The notes under the pieces were generated by a model. It was not told the origin of the DNA. It searched no databases and saw nothing but the letters and a program-made list of their open reading frames with translations. The translations under genes and the position numbers were made by a program. Of a DNA stretch of 64,000 nt, positions 1 to 13,142 are shown piece by piece (position 1 is the stretch's first letter; the number at the start of each line of letters is the position of its first letter). The DNA is taken from positions 62,001-126,000 of the forward strand of contig CAVSCJ010000001.1 in assembly GCA_963726435.1 (NCBI GenBank), given 5' to 3'. The DNA is from PALSA-660 sp963726435. Its GTDB lineage: Bacteria; Actinomycetota; Coriobacteriia; Anaerosomatales; PALSA-660.

Positions 1-347
1 GTCTGGGCCATGGGGCCGTCGGTGGCGGCGATGACCAGGATCGCGCCGTCCATCTGCGCGGCGCCTGTGATCATGTTCTTGATGTAGTCGGCGTGGCCCG
101 GGCAGTCGACGTGGGCGTAGTGACGAGCCTCGGTCTCGTACTCGACGTGGGCGATGGCGATGGTGATGCCACGCTCGCGCTCCTCGGGAGCCTTGTCGAT
201 CTGATCGAACGGGGTGAAGTCGGCGAGGCCCTTCTTCGACAGGCACGCCGTGATCGCCGCGGTCAGCGTGGTCTTGCCATGGTCGACGTGACCGATGGTG
301 CCGACATTGACGTGCGGCTTGGTGCGCTCGAACTTCTTCTTCGCCAC
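1..347 (-). CDS. tuf: Elongation factor Tu, first copy (5' part only)
   Basis: EF-Tu brings aminoacyl-tRNA to the ribosome as a GTP complex. Only the N-terminal ~115 residues are inside the window; the gene runs off the left edge. The G1 P-loop GHVDHGKT, the effector region with ERERGITI, and G3 DCPGHADY are all visible. The start is GTG at 345-347, preceded by an AGGAGGAAG ribosome site that overlaps the end of fusA, so translation is probably coupled to fusA. It is the last visible gene of the rpsL-rpsG-fusA-tuf operon. It is identical to the second copy (15836-17023) over most of its length but differs in a patch at about 203-262. Confidence 0.97.
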   Translation of the reverse strand, partial: MAKKKFERTKPHVNVGTIGHVDHGKTTLTAAITACLSKKGLADFTPFDQIDKAPEERERGITIAIAHVEYETEARHYAHVDCPGHADYIKNMITGAAQMDGAILVIAATDGPMAQ

Positions 348-358
348 TTCTTCCTCCT

Positions 359-2449
359 CTAGCCCTGCGAGCCTTGGGTCTTGGACACGATCTCGTCCGC
401 GACGGACTTCGGGACCTGTTCGTAGGCCCGGAACTGCATCGTGTAGACTGCACGGCCCTGGGTGCGGCTGCGCAGGTCGGTGGAGTAGCCGAACATCTCT
501 GAGAGGGGCACCTTGGCGCGGATGACCTGCGCGTTGCCGCGCGGCTCCATGCCCTCGATGTGCCCGCGGCGGCTCGAGAGGTTGCCCATCACGTCGCCCG
601 CGAAGGCCTCCGGGGTGACGACCTCGACCGACATCATCGGCTCGAGGAGCTTGGGGGCCGAGCGGCGCATGGCCTCCTTGAAGCCCATTGACGCGGCGAC
701 CTTGAACGCCATCTCGTTCGAGTCGACCTCGTGGTATGAGCCATCGACGAGAGTGACCTTGACGTCGACGATGGGGTATCCGGCGACGACTCCCGTGGAG
801 AGCGAGTCCTGCACTCCCTTGTCGACAGAGCTGATGTACTCCTTGGGCACCGACCCACCGACGATCTTGTTCTCGAAGGCGTAGCCGGTGCCCGGCTTCT
901 GCGGCTCGAGATCGAACACGACGTGGCCGTACTGGCCGTGACCGCCCGTCTGGCGGACGAACTTGCCCTCGACCTTGGCTACGGCCTTGCCCGCGGTCTC
1001 GCGATACGCGACCTGCGGCTTGCCTACGTTCGCCTCGACCTTGAACTCGCGAAGGAGGCGGTCGACGATGATCTCAAGGTGCAGCTCGCCCATTCCGGCG
1101 ATGATGGTCTGCCCGGTCTCGATGTCGGTGCGGACCCGGAAGGTCGGATCCTCTTCGGCGAGCTTGACCAGACCGATGCCGAGCTTGTCCTGCTCCGCCT
1201 TGGTCTTGGGCTCGATCGCGATGTCGATGACAGGCTCCGGGAACACCATCGACTCAAGGAGCACCGGGGAGTCCTCGACGCACAGGGTATCGCCGGTGGA
1301 CGTGCTCCTGAGGCCGACGGCCGCGACGATGTCGCCCGCCATCACCTCGTCGACGTCCTCGCGATGGTTGGCGTGCATCTGCAGCAGGCGGCCGATCCTC
1401 TCGCGGCTGTCCTTGGTTGCGTTGAGCACGTAGGAGCCAGCCGACAGAGTGCCGGAGTAGACGCGGAAGTAGGTCAGCTTGCCGACGTAGGGGTCGGTCA
1501 TGACCTTGAAGGCCAGCGCGGCGAAGGGGACCTTGGGGTCGGCCCTGCGCTCGACCACTTCGTGTGTCTTGAGATCCGTGCCCTTGATCGGCGGGACGTC
1601 CAGGGGCGACGGCAGGTAGTCGAGGATCGCGTCGAGCAGAGGCTGGACGCCTTTGTTCTTGAAGGAGGCGCCGCAGGTCACCGGGGTGAGCCCGCAGGCG
1701 ATGCAGCCCTTGCGGAGAGCGCCACGAAGGTCGGCAGCGGAGACCGGCTCCTCGTTCAGGACCCTCTCCATGAGCGCGTCGTCATAGTCAGCGGCGAGGT
1801 GCAGGAGTTCGTCTCGGTAGAGCGAGGCATCGTCGGCCATGTCGGCGGGGATCTCGCCGGTGGTAGGGTTGATCCCCTTGTCGTCCTCGTTGAAGAAGAT
1901 GGCCTGCATCTCTGCGAGGTCGACTATGCCGATGAACTTGTCCTCGGCGCCGATCGGCAACTGCAGAAGCGCGGGCTTGGTGGCAAGGCGGTCCTTCATC
2001 ATCCCGACGACGTTCATGAAGTCCGCGCCGGTGCGGTCCATCTTGTTGATGTACGCGATACGAGGTACGCCGTAGGTGTCCGCCTGGCGCCACACGGTCT
2101 CGGATTGAGGCTCCACTCCCCCGACGGCGCAGAACACGGCGACCGCTCCGTCCAGGACGCGCAGAGACCGCTCGACCTCGACCGTGAAGTCGACGTGGCC
2201 GGGCGTGTCGATGATCTGGATACGGTGGTCCTTCCAGAAGCAGGTCGTCGCGGCGGAGGTGATCGTGATGCCGCGTTCCTGCTCTTGGACCATCCAGTCC
2301 ATCGTGGCCGCGCCTTCGTGGACCTCGCCTATCTTGTGCGTCTTTCCCGTGTAGAACAGGATGCGCTCGGTAGTCGTGGTCTTACCGGCATCGATGTGGG
2401 CCATGATGCCGATGTTGCGCGTCTTCTCCAGGGAGTACCGCTGTGCCAT
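359..2449 (-). CDS. fusA: Elongation factor G
   Basis: Translocation GTPase of 696 residues, the normal family length. It starts at ATG with MAQRYSLEKTRNIGIMAHID, followed by the P-loop AHIDAGKTT, the switch segment RGITITSAATT, DTPGHVDF and NKMD. Domain IV and V signatures such as GHGQYGHV and GNLSSRRGHIEGM are present near the end. It lies 43 bases downstream of rpsG and 11 bases upstream of tuf within the streptomycin operon. Nothing unusual was seen. Confidence 0.99.
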   Translation of the reverse strand: MAQRYSLEKTRNIGIMAHIDAGKTTTTERILFYTGKTHKIGEVHEGAATMDWMVQEQERGITITSAATTCFWKDHRIQIIDTPGHVDFTVEVERSLRVLDGAVAVFCAVGGVEPQSETVWRQADTYGVPRIAYINKMDRTGADFMNVVGMMKDRLATKPALLQLPIGAEDKFIGIVDLAEMQAIFFNEDDKGINPTTGEIPADMADDASLYRDELLHLAADYDDALMERVLNEEPVSAADLRGALRKGCIACGLTPVTCGASFKNKGVQPLLDAILDYLPSPLDVPPIKGTDLKTHEVVERRADPKVPFAALAFKVMTDPYVGKLTYFRVYSGTLSAGSYVLNATKDSRERIGRLLQMHANHREDVDEVMAGDIVAAVGLRSTSTGDTLCVEDSPVLLESMVFPEPVIDIAIEPKTKAEQDKLGIGLVKLAEEDPTFRVRTDIETGQTIIAGMGELHLEIIVDRLLREFKVEANVGKPQVAYRETAGKAVAKVEGKFVRQTGGHGQYGHVVFDLEPQKPGTGYAFENKIVGGSVPKEYISSVDKGVQDSLSTGVVAGYPIVDVKVTLVDGSYHEVDSNEMAFKVAASMGFKEAMRRSAPKLLEPMMSVEVVTPEAFAGDVMGNLSSRRGHIEGMEPRGNAQVIRAKVPLSEMFGYSTDLRSRTQGRAVYTMQFRAYEQVPKSVADEIVSKTQGSQG

Positions 2450-2492
2450 GTTGTGCTGTCTCAGTCCCTCTTGTCGTCTTGTGAGGCGTCCG

Positions 2493-2963
2493 CTACCAGC
2501 GGTAGTGCGAGAAGGCGCGGTTGGACTCCGCCATCTTGAACAGGTCCTCGCGCTTCTTGACCGACGCGCCGATGCCGTTGGCGGCGTCCATGATCTCGTT
2601 GGCGAGGCGGTCGGCCATGGTCTTCTCGCGGCGCTTGCGGGAGAAGCCGACGATCCAGCGGATCGCCAGAGTGGTCGAGCGGCGGGCGCTGACCTCGATC
2701 GGCACCTGGTACGTTGCGCCGCCGACGCGCTTCGGCTTGACCTCGAGCGCGGGGCGCACGTTATCCATGGCCTTCTTGAAGACCGACAGAGGGTCCGTGC
2801 CCGTCTTGGTCTCGACCATGTCGAAGGCTGAGTACACGGTGCGCTCGGCGACGGCCTTCTTGCCGTCGAGCAGGATCTTGTTGATGAGCTGGGTCACGAG
2901 CCGGTTGTTGTAGATCGAATCCGGCTGGACTTCGCGACGGGCAGCTGCGGCGCGCCTCGGCAT
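2493..2963 (-). CDS. rpsG: 30S ribosomal protein S7
   Basis: Primary 16S rRNA-binding protein that starts assembly of the small-subunit head. It has 156 residues, the usual bacterial length, beginning MPRRAAAARR and containing the conserved LINKILLDGKK and VGGATYQVP segments and the C-terminal AFSHYRW end. It sits 75 bases downstream of rpsL and upstream of fusA. In other bacteria S7 autoregulates this operon by binding the rpsL-rpsG spacer; the spacer here is long enough for that, but no specific structure was confirmed. Confidence 0.99.
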   Translation of the reverse strand: MPRRAAAARREVQPDSIYNNRLVTQLINKILLDGKKAVAERTVYSAFDMVETKTGTDPLSVFKKAMDNVRPALEVKPKRVGGATYQVPIEVSARRSTTLAIRWIVGFSRKRREKTMADRLANEIMDAANGIGASVKKREDLFKMAESNRAFSHYRW

Positions 2964-3038
2964 GACTGGTCTCCTCCAGGTGACTGGGACGTACGGCGAA
3001 TGAGCGGCGGCGTCCTCCGCCGTCCGCTCGATTCGGCG

Positions 3039-3410
3039 CTATTTCGGCTTCTTGGCCCCATAGCGGCTGCGGGCCTGCATGCGGTTGGTCACCGCAGCGC
3101 AATCCAGAGCCGCACGGATGATCTTGTATCGCACACCCGGGAGGTCCTTCACGCGGCCGCCGCGCACGAGCACTATCGAGTGCTCCTGGAGGTTGTGGCC
3201 TATGCCCGGGATGTAGGCGGTGACCTCCATCTGGTTCGTCAGACGGACGCGCGCCACCTTGCGCAGAGCCGAGTTCGGCTTCTTCGGCGTCGTCGTGTAG
3301 ACGCGCGTGCACACGCCGCGCTTCTGGGGATTCCCCTTCAGCGCAGGCGTCTTGCTCTTGCTGACCGCCTGCTTGCGGCCCTTGCGGACCAGCTGATTGA
3401 TCGTCGGCAA
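3039..3410 (-). CDS. rpsL: 30S ribosomal protein S12
   Basis: Decoding-centre protein, 123 residues. The conserved KPNSALRK and the beta-methylthiolation-site context around SRYGAKKPK are seen. The start is assigned to TTG at 3408-3410, giving the canonical N-terminus (M)PTINQLVRKG, because AAAGGAGA lies 6 bases upstream. The frame stays open upstream to 3497, but that extension does not match S12. It is the first gene of the rpsL-rpsG-fusA-tuf operon. Confidence 0.98.
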   Translation of the reverse strand: MPTINQLVRKGRKQAVSKSKTPALKGNPQKRGVCTRVYTTTPKKPNSALRKVARVRLTNQMEVTAYIPGIGHNLQEHSIVLVRGGRVKDLPGVRYKIIRAALDCAAVTNRMQARSRYGAKKPK

Positions 3411-3503
3411 CGCTGTCTCCTTTACCGCCTTCGTTTCCGCCCTCATGGGCAGGCCATGTCGCGGCGCGCGCGGACGCGCTACCGTCCTAGGCCGCAAGGT
3501 GGC

Positions 3504-3532
3504 ACTCTAGCAAGGTCCCGAGGTCGTGTCAA
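3504..3532 (-). promoter_or_regulatory. Promoter of the rpsL-rpsG-fusA-tuf operon
   Basis: On the minus strand TTGACA (3527-3532) is followed by 17 bases and TAGAGT (3504-3509). This is a near-consensus housekeeping promoter about 95 bases upstream of the rpsL TTG start. A second TTGACT lies just upstream. Confidence 0.8.
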
Positions 3533-3595
3533 TCAGTCAACGCCCCCGGGCGTGTCCATATGCGGTCGCCACCGTCCCTCGGCCGCGGATGCGAC

Positions 3596-3630
3596 GGGGT
3601 GGGCGCCCCCTTCCCAGGGGAGCCCACCCC
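3596..3630 (-). terminator. Hairpin after rpoC
   Basis: GGGGTGGGC pairs with GCCCACCCC around a short internal arm, beginning 27 bases after the rpoC stop and upstream of the rpsL promoter. No clear T run follows, so it is a probable rather than classic intrinsic terminator. Confidence 0.6.
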
Positions 3631-3656
3631 TCTCGGTTCTCTACACTTCGGAGGCC

Positions 3657-7931
<4,275 letters not shown>

Positions 7932-8022
7932 CGTAGCTCCTCCTCATTTCAAGCCCGGGTGTTCCTCGAGAGCGGCGTCTGCCGGGCAGGGCAGTCCGGG
8001 CCGGTCCTTGCGCGGGCGGTCC

Positions 8023-11000
8023 CTACTCGGTCGAATCCGTGCCGATCGACTCGGCGTCGACGACCGAGAAGGCGTCGTCGAGCGATATGTCCAAGTCCTC
8101 GTCGTCCAGTTCGGGCAGTTCGTCGAGAGCGCTCTCGTCCCTGGAAGCGCGAGAGTCTCCCTCCCCGATGGCGCCCAGATCGAGCCCCAGTTCCTCGGCG
8201 GTCCTGAAGATGTCCTCGTCCTCTTCCTTCAGTTCGATCTCCACGCCGGTCTCGGAGATGATCTCGACGTCCAGACACAGGGACTGCATCTCCTTGACGA
8301 GCACCTTGAATGACTCTGGGATGCCCGGCTCGGGTATGTTCTCGCCCTTGACGATGGCCTCGTACGCCTTGACGCGGCCGACCACGTCGTCGGACTTGAT
8401 AGTCAGGATCTCCTGGAGCACGTAGGCGGCGCCGTAGGCGTACAGGGCCCACACTTCCATCTCGCCGAACCGCTGTCCGCCGAACTGCGCCTTGCCGCCC
8501 AAAGGCTGCTGAGTGATAAGCGAGTACGGCCCGGTCGACCGGGCATGGATCTTGTCGTCGACCAGGTGCAGCAGTTTCAGGATGTAGATCTGGCCCACCG
8601 TCACGTCGGCGCGGAACTGCTCCCCGGTGCGGCCGTCGTAGAGGCGCGACTTCCCCGTGCGCTCGACGCTGGGGATCATCGCCGGCTCCACGAGCTTGCC
8701 GTAGCGGGACTCGGCGCGCAGGCGCGCATTGCGGTCCGACGCTTCCAGCACGTCCTCGATCTCGGCCTCGCGGGCGCCGTCGAAGACCGGCGTCGCACAG
8801 TAGATGCCGCCGTCGACGGGTTCCTTCTGCTTGGGGTCATCGGACCAACCGACGAAGGCCGCCCAGCCAAGGTGCGTCTCGAGCAGCTGCCCGATGTTCA
8901 TGCGGGACGGGACGCCGAGAGGGTTCAAGATGATGTCGACGGGACGTCCGTCGGCCAGGAAGGGCATGTCCTCGATCGGGAGGATCTTGGAGATGACTCC
9001 CTTGTTGCCGTGCCGGCCCGCGAGCTTGTCGCCCTCGTTGATCTTGCGCTTCTGGGCCACGTACACGCGAACCAACTCGTTGACGCCCGGAGAGAGGTCG
9101 TCGCCGTTGTCGCGCGAGAACTGCTGGACGGAGATGACGCGGCCGGTCTCACCGTGCGGGACCTTCAACGACGTGTCGCGCACCTCGCGCGCCTTCTCAC
9201 CGAAGATCGCCCGAAGCAGGCGCTCCTCTGCGGTGAGCTCGGTCTCGCCCTTGGGGGTGACCTTGCCGACGAGCACGTCGCCCGGGAATACCTCTGCGCC
9301 GACGCGGATGATGCCGTCGTCGTCGAGGTTGGCCAGCACGTCTTCGCCGACGTTCGGGATCTCTCGGGTGATCTCCTCGGGGCCGAGCTTGGTGTCGCGA
9401 GCCTCGACCTCGTACTCCTCGATGTGGATGGAGGTGAGGACGTCTTCCTTGACGATGCGCTCCGAGAGGATGATGGCGTCCTCGTAGTTGTAGCCCTCCC
9501 ACGGCATGAACGCGACGAGGAGGTTGGTGCCGAGCGCGAGCTCGCCGAGCTCGGTCGAGGGACCGTCGGCGATCACGTCGTCGATCTCGACCTTCTGGCC
9601 GATCGCGACCACGGGGCGGTGATTGATGCAGGTGCCCTGGTTCGAGCGCATGAACTTCGGCAGGTGATACTCGTCCAGCGCGCCGTCGTCGCCCCGGATA
9701 GCGACCAGGTGGCTGTCCACGCGCTCGACGATGCCGGAGCGGCGGGCGCGCACGATCTCGCCGGTGTCGACCACCGAACGGTGCTCCATTCCCGTGCCGA
9801 TCAGCGGCGCTTTCGGGCGCAGCAGAGGCACGGCCTGCCTCTGCATGTTGGAGCCCATCAGCGCGCGGTTCGCGTCGTCGTGCTCGAGGAACGGGATGAG
9901 CGCCGTTGCGACGGAGACCATCTGGCGCGGGGAGACGTCCATGTACTCGACGTCTGCGGGGTGGACCTCCTCGGGGTCGCCGCCCTTGCGCATGCGGCAC
10001 AGGACCGTGGGGCGCTCGAACTTGCCCGTCTTCGGGTCGAAGGTCTCGTTCGCCTGCGCGATGATGTAGCGGTCTTCTTGGTCGGCGGTCAGGTACTCGA
10101 TGTCGTCCGTGACCTTGCCCTTGACCACCTTGCGGTACGGAGTCTCGATGAACCCGTACGGGTTGATGCGCGCGAAGGTCGCGAGCGAGCCGATCAGCCC
10201 GATGTTAGGGCCTTCAGGAGTCTCGATCGGGCACATCCGCCCATAGTGGGACGGGTGCACGTCGCGGACCTCGAAACCTGCACGCTCGCGCGACAGGCCG
10301 CCAGGGCCCAGCGCGGAGAGGCGCCGCTTGTGAGTGAGCCCGGCCAGCGGGTTGGTCTGGTCCATGAACTGCGAGAGCTGGCTCGAGCCGAAGAACTCCT
10401 TGATCGCGGCCACGATCGGCCGGATGTTGATGAGCGACTGCGGCGTGATCTGCTCGACGTCCTGGGTTGTCATGCGCTCGCGCACGACTCGCTCCATGCG
10501 GGCGAGGCCGATCCGGAACTGGTTCTGGATCAGCTCGCCCACCGAGCGGACGCGCCTGTTGCCGAAATGGTCGATGTCGTCGACGGTGTAGCCGTCGCGA
10601 GACTCCCACAGGTTCACCAGATAGCGCACGGCCGCGAGGACGTCCTCGCTCGTTAGCGTCGACTGGTCGATCGGCAGGTCGAGGCCGAGCTTGGTGTTCA
10701 CCTTGTAGCGACCGACCTTCGCGAGGTCGTAGCGCTGGGCGTTGAAGAACAGACCGTCCAGGAGCGACCGGGCGGACTCGACCGTCGGGGGCTCACCCGG
10801 ACGAAGGCGCTTGTAGATCTCGACCAGCGCCTCTTCGCGGTTCTCGGTGTAGTCCTTCTCCAGTGTGCGCTTGATGCACTCGGACTCGCCCATGAGCTCG
10901 AGGATCTCCTCGCGCGTCTCGGCGATACCGAGCGCCTTCAGCAGAACGGTGACCGGCTGCTTGCGTTTGCGGTCGATGCGCACGGACACGACGTCCTTGC

Positions 11001-11538
11001 GGTCCGTCTCCAGCTCGAGCCACGCGCCGCGGGCTGGGATGACCTTGGTGGTGAAGATCGCCTTGTCCGAGGTCTTGTCCCGCTCCTCCGAGTAGTAGAC
11101 GCCCGGAGAGCGCACGAGTTGCGAGACCACGACGCGCTCGGTCCCGTTGATGACGAAGGTGCCGCGATCGGTCATGAGCGGGAAGTCGCCCATGAACACC
11201 TGCTGCTCTTTGACCTCGCCGGTCTCGCGGTTCAGGAAGGCGACGTCGACGAAGAGCGGCGCCTGGTAGGACATGTCTTTCTCTTTGCACTCCTCCACGG
11301 AGTACTTGGGATCCCCGAACTCGTGCGCGCCGAACTCCACCGCGAGATTCCCGGTGAAGTCTTCGATCGGTGAGATGTCCTGAAAGGTCTCGTTCAGACC
11401 TTCGTCGAGGAACCATTTGAAGCTGTCACGCTGAAGGGCGATGAGACTGGGAACGTCGAGCACTTCAGGGATCTTCGCAAATGTGCGGCGCTGGCGAAGA
11501 CCAGCCTGGACAACGCGGGATTCGGCTCCACGGGGCAC
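8023..11538 (-). CDS. rpoB: RNA polymerase beta subunit
   Basis: Beta subunit, 1171 residues, a typical actinobacterial length. The rifampicin region is recognisable (SSQLSQFMDQTNPLAGLTHK followed by RRLSALGPGG), as are the GRHGNKG and LGGKAQFGGQRFGEMEVWAL segments near the end. The start is GTG at 11536-11538 with AGGAGGA about 10 bases upstream. A short acidic tail rich in D and E follows the conserved C-terminus. It has its own promoter downstream of a strong hairpin after rplL. Confidence 0.99.
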   Translation of the reverse strand: MPRGAESRVVQAGLRQRRTFAKIPEVLDVPSLIALQRDSFKWFLDEGLNETFQDISPIEDFTGNLAVEFGAHEFGDPKYSVEECKEKDMSYQAPLFVDVAFLNRETGEVKEQQVFMGDFPLMTDRGTFVINGTERVVVSQLVRSPGVYYSEERDKTSDKAIFTTKVIPARGAWLELETDRKDVVSVRIDRKRKQPVTVLLKALGIAETREEILELMGESECIKRTLEKDYTENREEALVEIYKRLRPGEPPTVESARSLLDGLFFNAQRYDLAKVGRYKVNTKLGLDLPIDQSTLTSEDVLAAVRYLVNLWESRDGYTVDDIDHFGNRRVRSVGELIQNQFRIGLARMERVVRERMTTQDVEQITPQSLINIRPIVAAIKEFFGSSQLSQFMDQTNPLAGLTHKRRLSALGPGGLSRERAGFEVRDVHPSHYGRMCPIETPEGPNIGLIGSLATFARINPYGFIETPYRKVVKGKVTDDIEYLTADQEDRYIIAQANETFDPKTGKFERPTVLCRMRKGGDPEEVHPADVEYMDVSPRQMVSVATALIPFLEHDDANRALMGSNMQRQAVPLLRPKAPLIGTGMEHRSVVDTGEIVRARRSGIVERVDSHLVAIRGDDGALDEYHLPKFMRSNQGTCINHRPVVAIGQKVEIDDVIADGPSTELGELALGTNLLVAFMPWEGYNYEDAIILSERIVKEDVLTSIHIEEYEVEARDTKLGPEEITREIPNVGEDVLANLDDDGIIRVGAEVFPGDVLVGKVTPKGETELTAEERLLRAIFGEKAREVRDTSLKVPHGETGRVISVQQFSRDNGDDLSPGVNELVRVYVAQKRKINEGDKLAGRHGNKGVISKILPIEDMPFLADGRPVDIILNPLGVPSRMNIGQLLETHLGWAAFVGWSDDPKQKEPVDGGIYCATPVFDGAREAEIEDVLEASDRNARLRAESRYGKLVEPAMIPSVERTGKSRLYDGRTGEQFRADVTVGQIYILKLLHLVDDKIHARSTGPYSLITQQPLGGKAQFGGQRFGEMEVWALYAYGAAYVLQEILTIKSDDVVGRVKAYEAIVKGENIPEPGIPESFKVLVKEMQSLCLDVEIISETGVEIELKEEDEDIFRTAEELGLDLGAIGEGDSRASRDESALDELPELDDEDLDISLDDAFSVVDAESIGTDSTE

Positions 11539-11591
11539 CAGGTGATTCCTCCTCCGGTCGTGGGGCTTAGCTACATACGCGGCAAACTGTC

Positions 11592-11620
11592 AGTCTAGGC
11601 AAACGGCGTGCCAGGGTCAA
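11592..11620 (-). promoter_or_regulatory. Promoter of rpoB-rpoC
   Basis: Minus-strand TTGACC (11615-11620), 17-base spacer, TAGACT (11592-11597), about 55 bases upstream of the rpoB GTG. It separates rpoBC from rplJL transcription. Confidence 0.8.
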
Positions 11621-11704
11621 GGCCCTTTTTGCGGCGTCCCGCAGCCCCGATGCGCCGCGAATGCCGCGCGTTCCGGACCCCTGCCGGCTGGGGCGAGAAG
11701 ACGC

Positions 11705-11740
11705 CGGCAGGGCCGGGAGCTCGAGGCCCCGACCCTGCCG
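11705..11740 (-). terminator. Hairpin between rplL and rpoB
   Basis: CGGCAGGG pairs with CCCTGCCG and the pairing continues inward to about 14 base pairs including two G-U pairs, starting 21 bases past the rplL stop. It could be a terminator, a partial attenuator or an RNA-processing site, as is known for this position in other bacteria. Confidence 0.7.
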
Positions 11741-11761
11741 GGATGGATCGCCGCGAGAGTG

Positions 11762-12145
11762 CTACTTGACCTCGACGACGGCGCCTGCCTCTTCGAGCTT
11801 GCCCTTGGCCTTGTCGGCCTCGTCCTTGTTCACGCCTTGCAGAACGGAGGCGGGAGCCGACTCGACCAGGTCCTTCGCTTCCTTCAGTCCGAGACCCGGG
11901 ACGATCTCGCGGACGACCTTGATGACCGAGATCTTGTTCGGGCCGACCTCGGCGAGGACGACGTCGAAGGTGGTCTTCTCCTCCTCCGGCGCGGCTTCGC
12001 CGGCGGTGGCGCCTGCGGCGGCCACGGCGACGGGAGCGGCAGCGGAAACACCGAAGATCTCCTCGAATTCCTTGACGAGCTCCGCCAGCTGGAGTGCCGG
12101 CATCTCCTTGATAGCCTCGATGATCTCATCCTTGCTTACAGCCAT
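11762..12145 (-). CDS. rplL: 50S ribosomal protein L7/L12
   Basis: Stalk protein that recruits GTPase factors; 127 residues. The N-terminal dimerisation segment, the Ala/Gly-rich hinge (VSAAAPVAVAAAGATAGEAAP) and the C-terminal factor-binding domain with KISVIKVVREI and GLGLKEAKDLVE are all visible. It follows rplJ by 91 bases and is followed by a strong hairpin. Confidence 0.99.
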   Translation of the reverse strand: MAVSKDEIIEAIKEMPALQLAELVKEFEEIFGVSAAAPVAVAAAGATAGEAAPEEEKTTFDVVLAEVGPNKISVIKVVREIVPGLGLKEAKDLVESAPASVLQGVNKDEADKAKGKLEEAGAVVEVK

Positions 12146-12236
12146 GGTGTCCAGTTCTCCTTTGCTCTGATCTTCATTCGGCCGGCCCAGCGCTCCCGCG
12201 CGACCCGCGCCTCACGGTCTTCTTCTCACGCGCTGG

Positions 12237-12758
12237 CTAGGCCGCGGCCTTCTGGTCCGCGATCGCCTTCAGGACGCGGGCGAACGCGCCCGCGGGGCCG
12301 GCCAGAACGCGAACGAACCCGGACATCGGGTTCTGTATCGTGCCGAGCAGCTTCGCGATGAGCTGATCACGCGACGGGAGCGCCGCCAGTCTCCGCACGC
12401 CGTCGGCCGTCGTGATGGTGCTGTCGACGAAGCCGCCCTTGAGCTCGAGCGCCTTGTGCGCCTTCGCGAAGTCCACGAGCGCCTTCGCCGGGGCGACCGG
12501 GTCGCCGAAGCTGAACAGGAACGCCGTCGGGCCCTCGAGCAGATCGCCGAGGTCCGGCAGAGCGAGTTCGCGCATCGCTATCTGAGCAAGAGTGTTCTTG
12601 TACACGCGCAACTCGGCGTCGGTGTCTCGCAGGGAGACGCGGAGCGCTTGGATCTCCTTGACGGTCAGGCCGCGGTAGTCGGCCAGGATGACCGCCGAGG
12701 ACCGTGCGAACCGGTCCTTGATCTCGCCTACCTCTTCTATCTTGTGGGCATTGGGCAT
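12237..12758 (-). CDS. rplJ: 50S ribosomal protein L10
   Basis: Stalk base protein, 173 residues, which carries the L7/L12 dimers. The start is taken at ATG 12756-12758, giving MPNAHKIEEVGEIKDRF, with AAGGA upstream; the frame stays open further but that part does not match L10. The segment ADYRGLTVKEIQALR is characteristic. It lies downstream of a long structured leader (12759-13142), where L10 leaders normally act in autoregulation. Confidence 0.98.
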   Translation of the reverse strand: MPNAHKIEEVGEIKDRFARSSAVILADYRGLTVKEIQALRVSLRDTDAELRVYKNTLAQIAMRELALPDLGDLLEGPTAFLFSFGDPVAPAKALVDFAKAHKALELKGGFVDSTITTADGVRRLAALPSRDQLIAKLLGTIQNPMSGFVRVLAGPAGAFARVLKAIADQKAAA

Positions 12759-13142
12759 GGTTGTCCTTCTTCCCTCCCTTCGTCCGCGTACCACCGCACG
12801 GTTCGTCCCCGCAAGAGCTGGGACGGTGGCGGCGGCAACGCCGGTCTCCGGGATCGAGATGGCCCCGGAAGACGACGTGGCCTCCGCCGAAGGATCTCGG
12901 CGGAGGCCACGGACGATTCAGTCTCGTCGCGCGTCCTTTCCGGCCGGTGGCCGGGAAGGACGCTCATGGACATCCACCTCGGCAGGCGGGACTCTATCGT
13001 CCCCTTGGGCCCCGCTTCTCAGCGCAGGCACCGGCTGTCTTCGGCAGCGTCGGTCGGTATCGCGTGATGTCAAATGGTGCGGAGCGTACCCTACCACCCT
13101 GGAGGTGCCGGGGGCAAGCGCGCCCGCCACCGCCGCTGTCGA
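12759..13142 (-). ncRNA. L10 operon leader region (no gene)
   Basis: This 384-base gap between rplA and rplJ has no convincing coding sequence. It contains a very stable hairpin (12876-12911) about 120 bases before rplJ. The position matches the L10(L12)-binding leader that controls rplJ-rplL in many bacteria. The call rests on position and hairpin; I did not fit the full consensus fold. Confidence 0.5.
12876..12911 (-). terminator. Attenuator-like hairpin in the L10 leader
   Basis: CGTGGCCTCCGCCGA pairs perfectly with TCGGCGGAGGCCACG over 15 base pairs with a 6-base loop. Its place inside the leader suggests conditional termination between rplA and rplJ. No long T run follows. Confidence 0.6.

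Noticed and set aside
923..2539. A 538-codon open frame on the plus strand opposite fusA
   Set aside because: Antisense shadow of fusA; no recognisable motif, and it runs into rpsG.
3411..3497. Longer rpsL with an upstream start
   Set aside because: The extra residues do not match S12 and a good ribosome site stands before the TTG that gives the canonical start.
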